From assembly GCF_000350225.1 (NCBI RefSeq), contig NW_005179124.1:54697-118696 (forward strand): DNA of 64,000 bases, in the 5' to 3' direction. A program made the translations under genes and the position numbers. The notes under the pieces are model-generated. The model saw nothing but the letters and a program-made list of their open reading frames with translations. It was not told the origin of the DNA and searched no databases. Positions 28,105 to 38,682 of this stretch are shown here, piece after piece; the stretch's first letter is position 1; each line of letters begins with the position of its first letter. This stretch comes from Chondrus crispus. Lineage: Eukaryota > Rhodophyta > Florideophyceae > Gigartinales > Gigartinaceae.

Positions 28105-30290
28105 ATGACGTCTTCTTTTGACCGGTTGGAGTTGGAACCAAAATATGAAACCGAACAATCCGAGTTCATCGACAAGGTGGGAAAAAATTATCGAGAACGC
28201 AGGGAACCCTTCCCCCGAAACAAATGAACGACTACTAGAAAACATCCGGGATCCCGGATGTTTTCTAGTAGTCGTCGAGCAGTTTTCCCCTGCAACTCTA
28301 TTCTCTCATAACATTTTTAAAGTGCGAAAAGATGCCGACGGTGACGCAGACAGAAACATGGATGGGCCCCCACAACCTGATGAGATGCAGTACATTCCGG
28401 CTCCAAATGAGAGAAACAAATCGATTAACGTACTCAAGGATAAAAGTGGCGACGATTCGCAAGAGCCAACTCAACAGTCAGAAAACCAAATGATCTTAAA
28501 TGTGCTTAGCGAAATTTGTGTTGAATTGAGGGAAGAACGTCTTGCCCGTCAACAGCTCGCAAATCCGCTACCTAACAACAATAACTTCGGTTCCCAATCA
28601 ATGGCTCAGATCAGTAGTAAGGTCTATTACATTTTCCAACGCTTCAAAGACTCTCGCTCTAAATATGGAGGAACTTATGATGAGTGCTGGGAAGAGTACC
28701 AAGATGCATACGAGAACGCTTCTGCCGGCCAAGGTCTGACCGATCGTCAAATGCTCTCACACGTGCATAACATTTTTAAAGCAGATGCGCTTTAATACTA
28801 CAACTCATACATCAAGAATGCCTGCAGTACTTTTCGGGAAGCTTGCAAAATGATTGATCTGTACTTTAACTCACACGCCTCACAGATGTATGTTAGAAAT
28901 AAGCTCAGATCTGTGCGATTCTCTGAATTTACGAACGATGAGCCGGACATGCACAAAGCACTGAAGAAATTAGCAGCACACATCATTACGAGGCATAAGC
29001 AAACACCTCGCTCGTTCCGCACAGAATGCAATAAGGTGGAATACCTTCAAGTGGCGGTTCAGAGCTGTTCATGGGCCACACCTTGTATTCCCCGCATCAA
29101 TGAAAACACTCGATTCCAAGATTTTTATATCGAGCTTTCACGAAGTGTACAAGCGAAGATGGCTGAGTTGGAGTCCAACATCTTCGATTGTGATAAGAAC
29201 TAGAATCACATAATTCGAAATGAATCGAAGCCTTCCATCCATTTCACGCAACCCCGATACGGTCGAAGTATATCTACTCAGCTTTTCCCAGGTGCAAACA
29301 AAATGGCTTGTTGGAACTGTGCGGAGCCTGGACGTACACACGCAAGTTGTCGCGTGCCACTCGATCCAGTTAGGATTGCATCAAGAAAGATGGCCTATTT
29401 CGACAGTAAAAATAAGGCAAAGGGCCGAGATATAGACAACACAAGGTTCGCCGGGGTTTACATAGAGACCAAACACAATGGATTTCTTGTACATCAAAAG
29501 AGCTACTCAGAAAGTCTATCACAACTTAAAGCAGACTGCATTTTTGCATATTTCCGCTCCGCACGTGCTCAGCTCGCATGGCTAATACACATGCAACCAT
29601 CAATTGCCTGCGATATTAGCATGGCTGCTCTGGTTACGGAATCAACGTTTGTGGAAAAACACATTAATGCAATCAATAAGGTAATCAAGAATGTGAAGCT
29701 TGAATCGTCTAGAGGGCTGAACATGCGGAAACTTAACGCAAATACACTACATGTTCGCGCCTACGCGGACTCATCTTTTGCAAACAACGCGGATCACACC
29801 TCTCAACTCGGTTATATCGTATTCTTAAGTGACGAATCGGGAAAATGCAACGTACTACATTACGCATCTTACAAGAGCCGGAGGGTGATGAGATCAGTAC
29901 TTGGTGGAGAGATATACGCTTTTGCAAACGCCTTCAACTACGCATACACAATGAAGCACGACTTGGAGAACATCACTGGACAAACTGTACGTCTGAAAAT
30001 GTTCACTGACTCCAAAAGCCTCTTCGACGTTATAACGAAAACTTCTTCAACTACAGAGCGCAGGTTAATGATTGACGTGCAAGCAGTCCCCCCCCAATGG
30101 TTACGACAAGCAGGAAATTTCCAACATGCGATTTATTCGCTCTCATAACAATCTTGCTGAAGCATTTGTCAAGGTTGGCCTGTGTGCAATGTTAGACCAG
30201 ATACTAGCATCAGGAGAAATCAAGCACGATGTTGAGCAATGGATTATTCGTACTCCGATCACTGACATAACAAGTCGGGGTGAGAATTGA
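28105..30290 (+). pseudogene. copia gag joined to the end of pol (internal deletion derivative)
   Basis: Gag begins at the ATG at 28105 (MTSSFDRLELEPKYE). After a palindrome at 28228 the frame changes and continues to a zinc knuckle, CWNCAEPGRTHASC, where the expected His is Arg. Directly after it comes the thumb/RNase H part of copia pol: FLVHQKSYSE, then CDISMAALV, RAYADSSFANN, SRRVMRSVLGGEIYA and FTDSKSLFDVI. Protease, integrase and the RT palm are missing. In-frame TAA (28793) and TAG (29201) and a frameshift at a C8 run (30087) add to decay. It lies between the element's LTRs. Confidence 0.75.
28228..28275. repeat. 48-bp perfect palindrome in the copia gag
   Basis: Arms of 24 bases with no spacer, centre ggga|tccc at 28251/28252. 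The reading frame of gag changes here. Confidence 0.9.
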
Positions 30291-30329
30291 AATTAAGAGC
30301 GAATCTTGGCGAAAAGAAAAAAGAGGGAG

Positions 30330-30805
30330 TGTTGCTGCAGTAAGACTTTCTCAGAACGAAGCAAAGTTCCGCTTCGCCAAGAAATCAGCAGTGGAGTTTT
30401 TGGAATAATCTGAGGAGTCATATGTCAACCGAGAGACGCAACAGAGACTCAGATAATTTGGCCGAGTCTCCGCTGCGGGAGATAAACCGCAGTGGCCCGC
30501 GCACGTATGCGGGCAGTAGTATAAATTACCATTCAGCAACGGACAGAATGTAGAAAGGAACAATCGATCTTATCATTTTACGACTAAACATTGTTTGTTC
30601 ACCAAGCGCTGTTGCGTTTGCCTTCGAGCAGGTACTGTTCCGCCCAGCGGGCGTTTCCTGCTTCCCGCCGCATCGCGCGTCCGCGATCGGCAAAATCCAC
30701 TTGCCGTTTGCAAGCGGAGATCACTGACGTGCCGTAAGCAGTTCAGACAAAAGAGGACTGCCGTTTGCAGACCTCCCATTTAATTGTTACGTCTGTGTAA
30801 CACCA
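30330..30805 (+). repeat. 3' LTR of the copia element
   Basis: A purine tract (gaaaagaaaaaagagggag) precedes TGTTGCTGCAG. The LTR ends AACACCA before the target duplication GGATT (30806-30810). Confidence 0.85.
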
Positions 30806-30930
30806 GGATTGACCACGACAGCAGCGGATGCTGTAAGGGAATGAAGGTGGCCTCGAGGGGATCGCGATTCCGTGGCAGTCTCTCGCTTAGCAAAGGGAAC
30901 AGCCAATGGCGCTGTTCCAAATCCCTAGGT

Positions 30931-31194
30931 TTTTGTCTTGTGTAGCAGCAACGCGATTATGCGAATGAAATGCTATCATACTGAATATCGAGGTGTGCCA
31001 ATGAAGTTGGTCTGCTCGACGCGTATCATACCTCAGGTTTGAATGCAAATGACAGAGCGCTCTCCCGAAAGGACTTTCCTTTGAAATTATTTACAAGGAA
31101 GAGAGGAAGCCCTGCGAAGCGGCTACTTGAAGAGTACAAATGGAGAGTGGCCAAGCTGTTTGCCGCACGCTTACTGTCGCTAAGCCTCTCTCTT
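30931..31194 (+). repeat. 264-bp direct repeat, copy A
   Basis: It aligns without gaps to 41611-41874 (constant offset 10,680) with about 24 mismatches, i.e. about 91% identity. It precedes a gag-like frame, while copy B follows a tyrosine recombinase gene, as expected for split direct repeats of Ngaro/PAT-type elements. Confidence 0.8.
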
Positions 31195-31291
31195 TTTCAT
31201 AGAGAGTCCCCAGAACTACTGGTGGTAAGCAGTTTCTAGTACGGTCAAAAGTCACGAGACCGAGCGTTTGTTAAACGCATTTAACAACAAA

Positions 31292-32017
31292 ATGTGAGCT
31301 TTTGGAGGTAGTCTGGAAAAGGTTGACGAGCTTTTCGTCAAAGCCCGAGATGTCTCAAAGGGAAAGACGCTAGCCGAGGCTGGGATTGACCTCGTATCGA
31401 TGAGGGCCTATGGTCAGGTAGCCCGTAGATGCCGTGATGACAAGTATTTCGGCCTAACCCGCTATCCATACGGGCAAGGGCCAGCTGTCGGAGCATTCAC
31501 TGGCGGATTCTTCGAGCACAGGGAATGGACGTTGAGGAAAGGGATAGAGAAGCACCAACGTCAGAGGGCAATCTCAGAATATGAGGCTAACTACATTAAC
31601 TCGGCAGGATATTGGATGGCTTTCTGTGAGTCCGCTGTGTCCCTGCGCCAAGAGTGCTTGCAAGCGAAGAAAGAAGACGAGGCTGCAATGTTTGACGTGT
31701 GGGCCATGATCGCAATAAGATACGGTTTGCGCGTAGTCGGGCTTCGTTCCGAATTTTACAAGCTTTCGGCTCGCGATCTCACCTATGCCAGGCTGGTCAT
31801 GCCCAGCCTCGAGCAACGCAATGATGTAGAGGCTGCTGACGATCTCACAGAGCCCATGGATAAACTGGATACCCATATGACTACTCAACTGTTGAAGGCG
31901 GTGGCCACCCTAAGTGGAAGCAACGCGACAAAGCGTTCAGGAAAGGGGGCGCCGCCAAGCACAAGTAATCTAAGGTTCTGCGCTATAACTACCTTCGTCC
32001 CGACCACTCAGAAATGA
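31292..32017 (+). pseudogene. gag-like gene of a tyrosine-recombinase retroelement
   Basis: An ATG at 31292 is followed at once by TGA, then an open frame to 32017: VDELFVKARDVSKGKTLAEA, a hydrophobic helical part (MFDVWAMIAIRYGLRVVGL) and a Ser/Thr-rich end. No zinc knuckle was found. It stands between direct repeat A and an RT of the DIRS/Ngaro kind, the usual place of gag in those elements. The second-codon TGA and the LTR inserted at its end make it non-functional. Gag identity rests on position only. Confidence 0.45.
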
Positions 32018-32644
32018 GGCGGTTAGAGGCAAGGGAGTGCGCGCCGCTGGGTTACCCACGTGCGAACGCAAACCGTGTGGATGGACTCGAAAATAGGGAA
32101 GGCTCACGTGGCTGGTGAGGCGCAGCCGGACGGAGGTGTTATAACCGGACGACCGGTCAAGGGGTAGAAGCCTGAGACTAAAAGGGAAACCGGAAGGGGA
32201 TAGCAATTAGCCGTAAAGCGAAGGGAGGCTAGTCTGTCTCCTCTTTACTGGGACGGGCAGGTGTCCCCAACAGGTTTCCGGGCGTCCCACTTAGGGGTTA
32301 AGACCCCTAAGTGGGACGCCCGGAAACCTGTCCCGCTGCTGCAGCTGCCACTTGCTGTGTACCAGCTACTGTACACAATTACTTAATTTGTGCCATTAAC
32401 TACTACTTACCAATTAGCCACCGTACGGATTATACACGTGTGCGCGTGGCCGCGATCCCGGCCGGCGGTTGTACCACGTGGGGCCCGTGCCCATGCCCGC
32501 TGCTAACGGTTACCCCACGTCGGATCCTTGGGGTACTACTGTACACGGCAGCGGGCGCGTGTACGCCCGCTCGCTACAGTAGCACCCGTCCTCCCTCGTG
32601 GTTATCATCTCCCCGGGGTGGTCGTGGTACGGAATTGTACTACA
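32016..32644. repeat. divergent solo gypsy LTR
   Basis: It shares with the gypsy LTRs the order of aaccggacgaccggtcaagg-like, tttactg-ggacggg, gggacgcc, acctgtccc, tactgtacacaattac, gccattaactacta and ACACGTGT blocks, and the end TACTACA (32644). No second LTR or internal region accompanies it. A 10-bp repeat cactcagaaa occurs before (about 32007) and after (about 32672); it is not the usual 5-bp duplication. Confidence 0.65.
32271..32330. repeat. 28-bp-arm perfect hairpin inside the solo LTR
   Basis: Arms 32271-32298 and 32303-32330 with loop taag. Comparison with the intact LTR shows that the right arm is the original sequence and the left arm an inverted copy of it. Confidence 0.9.
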
Positions 32645-32669
32645 GGTGCATCGGCGCAGTCTTTGGCAG

Positions 32670-34020
32670 CCCACTCAGAAACAAGTCAAAGAATGGCGCC
32701 GTTTGGGTTGTTCAGCATATCTATGCCTGGCCATCCAGTTTGGGATATTCGAACAGCCGTCCATATCATTTGTCCCAGGGTGTGGCGAAGAGCTCGCGGA
32801 TATCCCGCAGTCCAAGGAAGACAGAATGTTTGCAGCAACAGACCTAGAGAAGGGGTGTCGGACCGGAATTTACAAGGAGATATCACCGTAAAACGCCCAA
32901 AGAGCTCGGCAGGAAGGTTCCATCAACTCATCAGCATTCTCATTGTGGCAAGACTCGGACGAGGGAAGAAAGCCTCCATTTGTGGTGAACCTTGCCAAAT
33001 AGTCCAAGAGGTGGTGGAAGGGCACAGTGAAGATGGAGAGCTTACCCGAGTTCGCGACATCGATCCAAAGGGAGGACCACTTCCTATCGTTCGATATCAA
33101 AAAGGGATACAGGCACTTCTGGCTACACCCAGAGATGCGGGACTGGTTCATATTTCCTTGGGAAGGCCGTTATTATCAATGTCTAGGACTACCCTTTGGG
33201 TGGGGCCGGTCCCCTTTATGGTTTACTCAATTTATGGCAGTGTTCGTACGAGAGCTCCGTCGACATGGCTTTCGGGTTCTGGCATACCTAGACGGTTTCC
33301 TCATAGCACCCGCCCCCTTTAGAATTATCTCCAGGCGTTGGCACTGTATATGAGCACGCAGAATTATACAGGCCCTCCTCCAAAAGCTCGGGCTTGTCCG
33401 GCACCCATCGAAGGGCGAGTGGTGCGGCTCAACTACTGTCGAGCATCTGGGGGTAAGTATCGACAGCAAGGCTATGAGATTCTATGTCGCGGAGCAGAAG
33501 ATCGGAAAGGTAAGGGAGCTGGCGAAGAGGTTACTCGAGGAGGTGCGCTTGGGACACCGCTGGATATAGAAGGCCCCGCTAAGGCACTTTTGCGGGGTAT
33601 GTGTCGCGTTGACACTAGCAATGCCTTGGGCTCGCTTTTATACACGCTCTCTGTATTGGGACATGTCAGCCAGTCAGGAGCACACCGGTACACGTCACGA
33701 GCGATGCCGGCTAAGTCACCAAAGTGTACGCAATTTGCAGACATGGCATCGGCTTACCACACGGGAGCTCTCGGGACGACCGATGGTGCCAGTAGTTGCG
33801 CAAGCCTCCCTTCATACCGACGCTGCACACTTGGGATATGGGGGCACAATCAATGTCACAAATATGGATGCGTGTATGCCCGGGGCCTGGGCAGAGCAGG
33901 GAATTTGGAACTGGCGCGACAGGGCTGCCAACCTTACGTATGGAGAGCTGAAAGCAATCGGAATGGTCTTCGCTGGTACAGGAGGGTACGGGAAAGTGCG
34001 AATTTATCATTACGCTATTT
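32670..34020 (+). pseudogene. reverse transcriptase and RNase H of a DIRS/Ngaro-like element (broken)
   Basis: RT motifs are SFDIKKGYRHFWLHPEMRDW, YYQCLGLPFGWGRSP and AYLDGFLIAP, where YLDD has become YLDG, so the catalytic pair is damaged. RNase H follows in another frame: LHTDAAHLGYGG, GIWNWRD and LTYGELKAIGMVF. Frames change several times and the similarity ends near 34020. The FDxxxGYxxxxLHP and LPFG forms match tyrosine-recombinase retroelements and not gypsy or copia. It follows the gag-like gene and the solo LTR. Confidence 0.7.
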
Positions 34021-34675
34021 GACATCGTGGTATCACAAAAGCAATCAAGAAATATTGCGGACTAACCCAATCAGATGAATATAGTTTTGCAGCTGAAGTG
34101 AAGCGGTACTTGATAATAATTCATTCTGGCTACTTTTTCTTACGAAAGGATTTTTAAATTACTGTCGAGTGAAAGCAGTCCTGTTGTTTTACAAAATGGA
34201 GTTCATTTTACTTTAACACGCAATTTGCGAGAGAAGGGGCACAAATAATGCTCCACCTGCCACCAAAAAACACTTAGTGTAATTTGCGGAAGCTATCCAG
34301 TAGTACTTACTTAGTATCGTTGGAAAGCACTGGGTCCACTGATGGCGACTGTATGGCTTTTTTTGGAATCGCAAAGCTCTCATCTCCTCAAGAGCTGATC
34401 AAACATTGGCACTTTTCGCGGGAAAGACATCGGAAAAATAATCCAAAAACATTGCTTTTGCAGTATGAGCTCCGAGGGGTACGATAGTGTTGTCGACCTG
34501 CCCACGCATATCTGGGCTCACAGAAACGCACAGTTCGTTCCCGGATATGGCAAGCCCACTTAGATTCCATGAGGTTGGGTCTGAACCTCAACGGCGAGAG
34601 TCTCCTCAGGATGTGACAGTGCGCATCAAAGACTCCTCCGCCCCTCCTACCACGTCCACATCCCCCAACGCCACC
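34021..34675. other. no recognisable gene
   Basis: AT-rich with short frames only. Confidence 0.4.
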
Positions 34676-34810
34676 ATGTCGCCGCCGCCGCGGATCCCCC
34701 GCCCCGTCGCCTTCCTCTCCCTCCTCTTCCTCCTCTCCACCGCCGCCACCGCGCTCCAAGTCCCCTTGGACTGCGGGTGCGCCCACGCGCGCACACGCCC
34801 GCGGACATAG
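34676..34810 (+). CDS. mini-ORF encoding a secretory signal peptide (possible truncated first exon)
   Basis: ATG in a strong context (gccaccATG) opens a 44-codon, extremely GC-rich frame. The start MSPPPRIPRP is followed by a hydrophobic core (VAFLSLLFLLSTAATA) with an AxA-type cleavage site, then a short Cys-containing tail and TAG. The pyrimidine-rich leader and composition resemble the host genes at the right edge of the window and differ sharply from the AT-rich transposon sequence around it. It may be the first exon of a secreted-protein gene cut by insertions, or a captured fragment. No partner exon was found. Confidence 0.4.
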   Translation: MSPPPRIPRPVAFLSLLFLLSTAATALQVPLDCGCAHARTRPRT

Positions 34811-34972
34811 AACCACTTCTTTTTCCTGGGCTGATACTTTTTCCTTTCGTATCCGTTGATATATTCTCCTGACAAATGGGCGGTGCCCCTACCTCTGTAT
34901 TCGAGGGAACATTGCTTTCTCCTAGGCAAGCACTGCACCAAAAAATGGAGTTTTCGTCTTCTACTTGCAATT

Positions 34973-35317
34973 TCAGAACCCGTAGACAGCGGAAAAATGA
35001 ACAGGTCTACGGCACTTGTGACAATTGTGGCCTGTCGCTGTCCGCGAAAAATTTGGAGCTAAATCGACGTCAATAAGACAGCCGTTGACATGACACCTGT
35101 TCTCCGCCAAACCATCTAGGTTTACCTCCCTTGTAGTTTTGTCCTGATTGACAGTACTGCCAGAATCTGTGACTGTGCTTTGGAAAAATAATGTGACATT
35201 GTTTAGGTCTTCTTCTGATAGTGTCGGAGCGGGGTTTTCTCGATTGGGTTCGTCGCCCGTCACGGACGCTGGAATGCCTTCTTCATTTTCTATATGTACA
35301 ACAATTCTATCACCCAA
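34973..35317 (-). CDS. unknown protein with Cys/His cluster, probably transposon-derived
   Basis: 114 codons. After an acidic start comes a basic stretch and a terminal cluster with spacing C-x4-C ... C-x2-C-x4-H (RCHVNGC, then HNCHKCRRPVHF), which could bind zinc. Further minus frames to the right (35383-35607, 35661-35876, 35899-36117) may belong to the same decayed gene. I do not recognise the family. The setting between the DIRS-like pieces and a Harbinger-like transposase suggests it belongs to a DNA transposon. Confidence 0.3.
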   Translation of the reverse strand: MGDRIVVHIENEEGIPASVTGDEPNRENPAPTLSEEDLNNVTLFFQSTVTDSGSTVNQDKTTREVNLDGLAENRCHVNGCLIDVDLAPNFSRTATGHNCHKCRRPVHFSAVYGF

Positions 35318-36457
35318 CAGCAGCCATCGAACCTCCTTAGCAGATAAACATGAACATAAAACTGCTCTTAGAGTTTTCCCCTCTACAGAACAGGGTTTTG
35401 CCGCCTTAACGCCATCAAAAATCGCACCTTCAGTAAGGCATCACCTACATTTTGCTCCCTAAATGACCGATATAACTCAGTCGGGGAGGACGGTAATAAA
35501 GTGCAACAAATTGACAACAACATCTTCTCAATGAGTGTATGCAGGCTGTCCAACTCGTCAAACTTGAGCTCGCTTATTCGAAATAAACTTCGATCTTCAC
35601 GTTGCAAACGTTTTGTCTCCTACCTTGGAATGTTCATAGCTTCCAACAATCCAATAGGATTTATCTCATGATAACCAGATGCATAATCTTGGGATAAATC
35701 CTCTCTATCACATGAAAGCGAATTATTTTCTGAGGAAGAGGCCAGCCGGATTTTTTTGGCAGCAGCACCGGCAGATAGCCTTTGAAGGCGCTTTGGGGCC
35801 TTGGTCGGACGCTAAGGGCATCGTTTTGGGCCATAACAGATGCAAGATGGGCATCGTGGGCATGTACTGCACACACGACAGGCGCCTTGCTTATGTCCTC
35901 ATGTCATTGCGGATTGAGATTGGCGCACCAATTGACCACAGTCAATGTGAAGAGAAGAGGTTTGGGGGGATTCGGCAAGCGTTCGAGACCTGAATAAAGT
36001 AGTCGCCGAACCGAAGGACTTCTTGTGAATATCGAATTCACAATTGCAACGGCTGACGATAAGAGGATGTGCTGCTGTAAACGTCGGCCTCATGATATTG
36101 AGAACGAACGAGCACATGATGCTTCTTCGTCCTGCATCTCTTGCAATCTCAATGCATCCAACATTGCTGGATACTTTGGCGAGTGGATATGATGCACTGG
36201 GTCATTTTTTGATTATTTTTACCGATGTCCGAAAGAGCCGTTACACCCGTAAACCCCCCAAATCACTCACCATTGCTGTCGAAATGCGAGACCCTTGTCC
36301 TACTCCAATCAATCCCATACTCCGTGGGATGATCAGGGACACTCCAAGCGACCGTTTCGTGAAGAATGTTTCGAATCCGACCAATGCGCAGGTTTTGCGC
36401 AAAATTTTATGTGGCTGATTTGGTGCCCCTTTTCTCGCAAATTGTGTGTTAATTCTT
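35318..36457. other. decayed minus-strand coding remnants
   Basis: Several short minus-strand frames with plausible composition (for example 35661-35876 with KKSGWPLPQKIIRF) but no recognisable domain. Confidence 0.3.
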
Positions 36458-37376
36458 TCAAATGTCAAATAATGGTTCCTCAACCTCTATCATGAGCTGC
36501 ATCACGTTTGCTACAGCAAGAAAACAATACGAATGAAGTGAAATGTGGTGACGAAAGCGGCGGCTGATAACAGCAAATTGTTTCAGTCGCCCATTCACGA
36601 TTTCATGATGAGCGCAAATACGTCCGAATATCTCCCAATCTGTCTCCTGTACCAATGTCGGAATTAAACATTTCTCGTCTGGATAACCACCGTCAGCCAC
36701 GACCTTCTCATTGGGTGCCAAAGCAGCTTTCATTCCTTCACGAAATGTTTTTAAATCTGGATAGGAACAACAAGGAAACAGGCCATTAACCCACACTATG
36801 TGTCCAGTAGAAATTGAGATTCCTATTTCATACCTTAACTCGGGTCCGTTAAATTTGTGCGAGAACCACTCAGAAGAAAAGGGCTTCAGTTCCACGATTG
36901 GACAATCCGTGCCGTCTACTGACACGTTCAAGTATCCACCTACGCTACTGCCGACACGCCGATCCCAGTGAATCTTCCCAATTAAAACGCTAGAAGTTAG
37001 ATCTAAACTACGAATACACCTGAGCCGAATCATGGTGATTTTTGCTTACAGATTTGAGATCAGACAGTAAAATGACGAATTTCCAGCACCATTTCCGAAA
37101 TGTTTTCTCATCACAACCAGTTATTGAACAATTGAGATGTTCAGTCGAATAAACTTTCAAAAATAAAAATGCCCACAAGAGGTGCTCTGGCATAGCATCC
37201 TTTGGGAGTAAGCTTCCAAAAGCATTCCAAATAATCGCGCAAACACGGGATGATACACTGAAAAAGGCTTGAAAGCGACGCGACTGCGCGGCAAGTGCGG
37301 ATGACTTGCGTATAAGCTTCTCACCCAAAGCCGAAAAATGTGTATCCGTAACATTGATCGCGGATGCCATCGCCAC
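36458..37376 (-). pseudogene. Harbinger/IS5-like DDE transposase
   Basis: The N-terminal part (37376-37008) has a helical region ending KTFRKWCWKFV. The catalytic part (37033-36458, another frame) has SVDGTDCPIVEL (first Asp), SHKFNGPELRYEIGISISTG, GHIVWVNGLFPC, KVVADGGYPDEKCL (second Asp) and HHEIVNGRLKQFAVISRRFR (Glu), the DDE_Tnp_4 order. Catalytic residues are preserved, but a frameshift at an A-run near 37020 separates the halves; a 30-nt intron there would be too short and not in phase. It cuts and pastes a Harbinger-type element, whose terminal repeats I could not define. Confidence 0.75.
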
Positions 37377-38682
37377 GAGACGGGGGTTGACAGGGATAAA
37401 ATTCCCGTTTGGGAATGGACCATTTTATAAACTTTCCTCACCAATATACTGCTTGGAGAGAGCAAAAAGCGAAAGCTTACATGAAGAGACAGTACTACTT
37501 TACGAAATAATCAATCTGTTTTGGGACAATATGTAAACACACTGTAATTGTAAACCAAGTGTCAAATTGTGTATGCAACATGAATGGAACAAAAATCAAT
37601 GCGTTCCGTACATCGAGTTCGTGGCCTTCGACCAGTACCGGTACTTTATCATATTTGTACTTCTGCGGACTGCACCTGTCACGTGATCGCCCACTGTAAA
37701 CACAAACATAAAAATAGAAACGGGTATATACATTTGCCGAACGACTAAAATTCGTCTAGGCATTTCTGATTGCTGTGCACACGAGATGGCATGGTTTCGA
37801 AAACTTTCACGAAATTAGACACGAAACGGCAGAAGCCGTCAGCATTAAATCGAATCCAAAAATCAAACTGAACTAAACTCTTTGTTTTTGTAACAAATAG
37901 ATATGCCTGTTTCAACCTCAATTTTCATTTTCATTTTAAAAAAAAAGCACTGGTGTGGTTTTTTATTTATCGGTCGTTCTGGTTCGCAAAGTAAAAAATA
38001 TTTTCTTAAATAATCAAGAATCAAGACATCTTTAAAAGTACCGAATAATCGTTTTTTTCCTACAAATTGTCGTAATTATAACCCGAACTGAGGCCTCATG
38101 TGCAGCGTTCGGATAATCGTTTTTTACGATGGCATTACGTTTTGCTTTTAAAAACCTGGTTCGCTTCGAGCGCCGCCAAATGTCATCGCACTCAGACGCA
38201 ACTGGCACTCAAAGCACCCAATTTGTTAAGGTTTGGCCTTTGGAGATGGATACAGGTTGTCACCGTACCACAATTTAAGATTGATGAATTCGTTGACATT
38301 CAAGAAAATTGTTCTTTATATAAACAGTAAGCAGCACACTTTCGCTGTTCTTTACAGTCTCTTCCTATTGAAATTATTCTTACCAAATTCTTAATATTCA
38401 GAATGGGGACTTAGGAGCACCTCACAGGTATTGTCAGCGATGGCAATGCTGTCCTAACGTAATAGTAAAATAAATCCACGTAGATTCCTGTCGGTCTTCT
38501 CTATTATTGGGCGGGCACACACGAACGAGCCAATAGATTTTCACACTAGAGCTCATGCGCAAAATGTAGTAATGTATTGTAATTTACGGGGTATGGGGTT
38601 CCATCAGGACAGCCAGTTCTGAGTTTGCGTTGCAAATGAGGCCGTGGCGTGAAATTTATAGTCCGTGGTGCACGAAGCTGGG
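37377..38682. other. AT-rich region without recognisable gene
   Basis: Many homopolymer runs and no open frame with a motif. Confidence 0.45.

Larger units (their letters stand above)
12015..30805 (+). mobile_element. Ty1/copia element, internally deleted, carrying two later insertions
   Basis: The element begins TGTTGTTGCA at 12015 and ends ...AACACCA at 30805, flanked by the 5-bp direct duplication GGATT (12010-12014 and 30806-30810). Its 5' LTR is split: 12015-12107 plus 27661-28044. The 3' LTR is 30330-30805. Between the two LTR halves lies a complete DNA transposon, which itself contains a gypsy element. The insides (28045-30329) encode gag and only the end of pol. Removing the inserts leaves a short non-autonomous copia element of about 3.2 kb. 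Confidence 0.85.

Noticed and set aside
36990..37040. 30-nt intron joining the two Harbinger-like frames
   Set aside because: GT and AG are present but the length is too short and the phase does not fit; a frameshift at the A-run is simpler.
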